A stretch of DNA of 64,000 bases. Origin: Palsa-1248 sp963737835 (GTDB lineage: Bacteria; Gemmatimonadota; Gemmatimonadetes; Gemmatimonadales; Gemmatimonadaceae). Below the pieces are notes generated by a model. It saw nothing but the letters and a program-made list of their open reading frames with translations, searched no databases and was not told the DNA's origin. The stretch lies in NCBI GenBank assembly GCA_963737835.1, contig CAVTUH010000001.1, positions 186,001-250,000 of the forward strand, in the 5' to 3' direction. The translations under genes and the position numbers were made by a program. Position 1 is the first letter of the stretch. The number at the start of each line of letters is the position of its first letter. Shown here in pieces: positions 63,944 through 64,000 of the stretch.

Positions 63944-64000
63944 GGACAATGAGTTGACAGGCCATTGAGCCTGCCGGGCACGCTTCTGACAAATCGAACG

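Overview
This is a GC-rich, gene-dense bacterial chromosome segment (or metagenome contig). Gram-negative envelope genes dominate: a SusC/SusD TonB-dependent uptake pair with its own ECF sigma factor and FecR regulator, an Omp85-type barrel, a FadL-like outer-membrane protein, a DUF481 protein, a YXWGXW lipoprotein and many Tat-exported or lipobox-bearing proteins. SusCD pairs in a high-GC background, together with BNR/sortilin propellers and LVIVD-repeat proteins, point to Gemmatimonadota, with Acidobacteriota as the alternative. This is inference; there is no rRNA or marker gene in the window.

Layout. 0-13.7 kb: a PLP decarboxylase, a small SnoaL-like protein, an ATP-grasp enzyme and a 912-aa MGH1/GH63-like glycosidase. 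Next comes a long minus-strand run: amidohydrolase, DsrE-like Tat protein, SnoaL-like protein, agmatinase/arginase, APC permease, exported esterase. 13.7-27.1 kb: a histidine kinase with a substrate-binding-protein-like sensor, facing a single-domain receiver; a repeat-flanked membrane protein; a small lipoprotein; an exported beta-carbonic anhydrase; an APC permease with a formamidase/acetamidase; an M28 peptidase; DUF5694, YXWGXW and YncE-like proteins. 27-36.9 kb: outer-membrane proteins, a Tat-exported FMN alpha-hydroxy-acid dehydrogenase that carries a CxxCH motif, a REC-MEDS regulator with a double-PAS histidine kinase, and another APC permease. 37-42.9 kb: a sugar cassette (DUF6786-like protein, FucP-like MFS, FucI-like isomerase, AraB-like kinase) that looks less GC-rich than its surroundings. 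43-49.6 kb: an LVIVD-repeat protein, a VapBC toxin-antitoxin pair and a BNR/sortilin propeller protein. 49.7-59.9 kb: on the minus strand, APC permease, aspartoacylase-like hydrolase, ECF sigma, FecR, SusC with STN domain, SusD, and the propeller gene. 60-64 kb: tRNA remnants, a TPR-thioredoxin protein, a zinc-ribbon protein, and a Fic protein with palindromic sites upstream.

How the genes fit together. Four APC amino-acid/amine permeases sit beside enzymes that act on amino acids, amines, amides or N-acyl amino acids. Together with the exported peptidase and the SusCD system this suggests a scavenging lifestyle. Sigma, FecR and STN-SusC form a recognisable envelope-to-nucleus signalling circuit. 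The sugar cassette would give uptake, isomerisation and phosphorylation of a 6-deoxy or pentose sugar, but no aldolase or epimerase is present.

Five genes are each interrupted by what looks like a single-base indel (near 28.9, 42.4, 48.5, 61.9 and 62.5 kb). The protein family continues in the neighbouring frame in each case, so either the assembly carries residual indels or several genes are recent pseudogenes. The most unusual observations are the CxxCH motif inside the flavin enzyme, the REC-MEDS fusion, a 113-bp duplication of the sigma-fecR spacer upstream of another gene, and truncated tRNA pieces that resemble integration scars.
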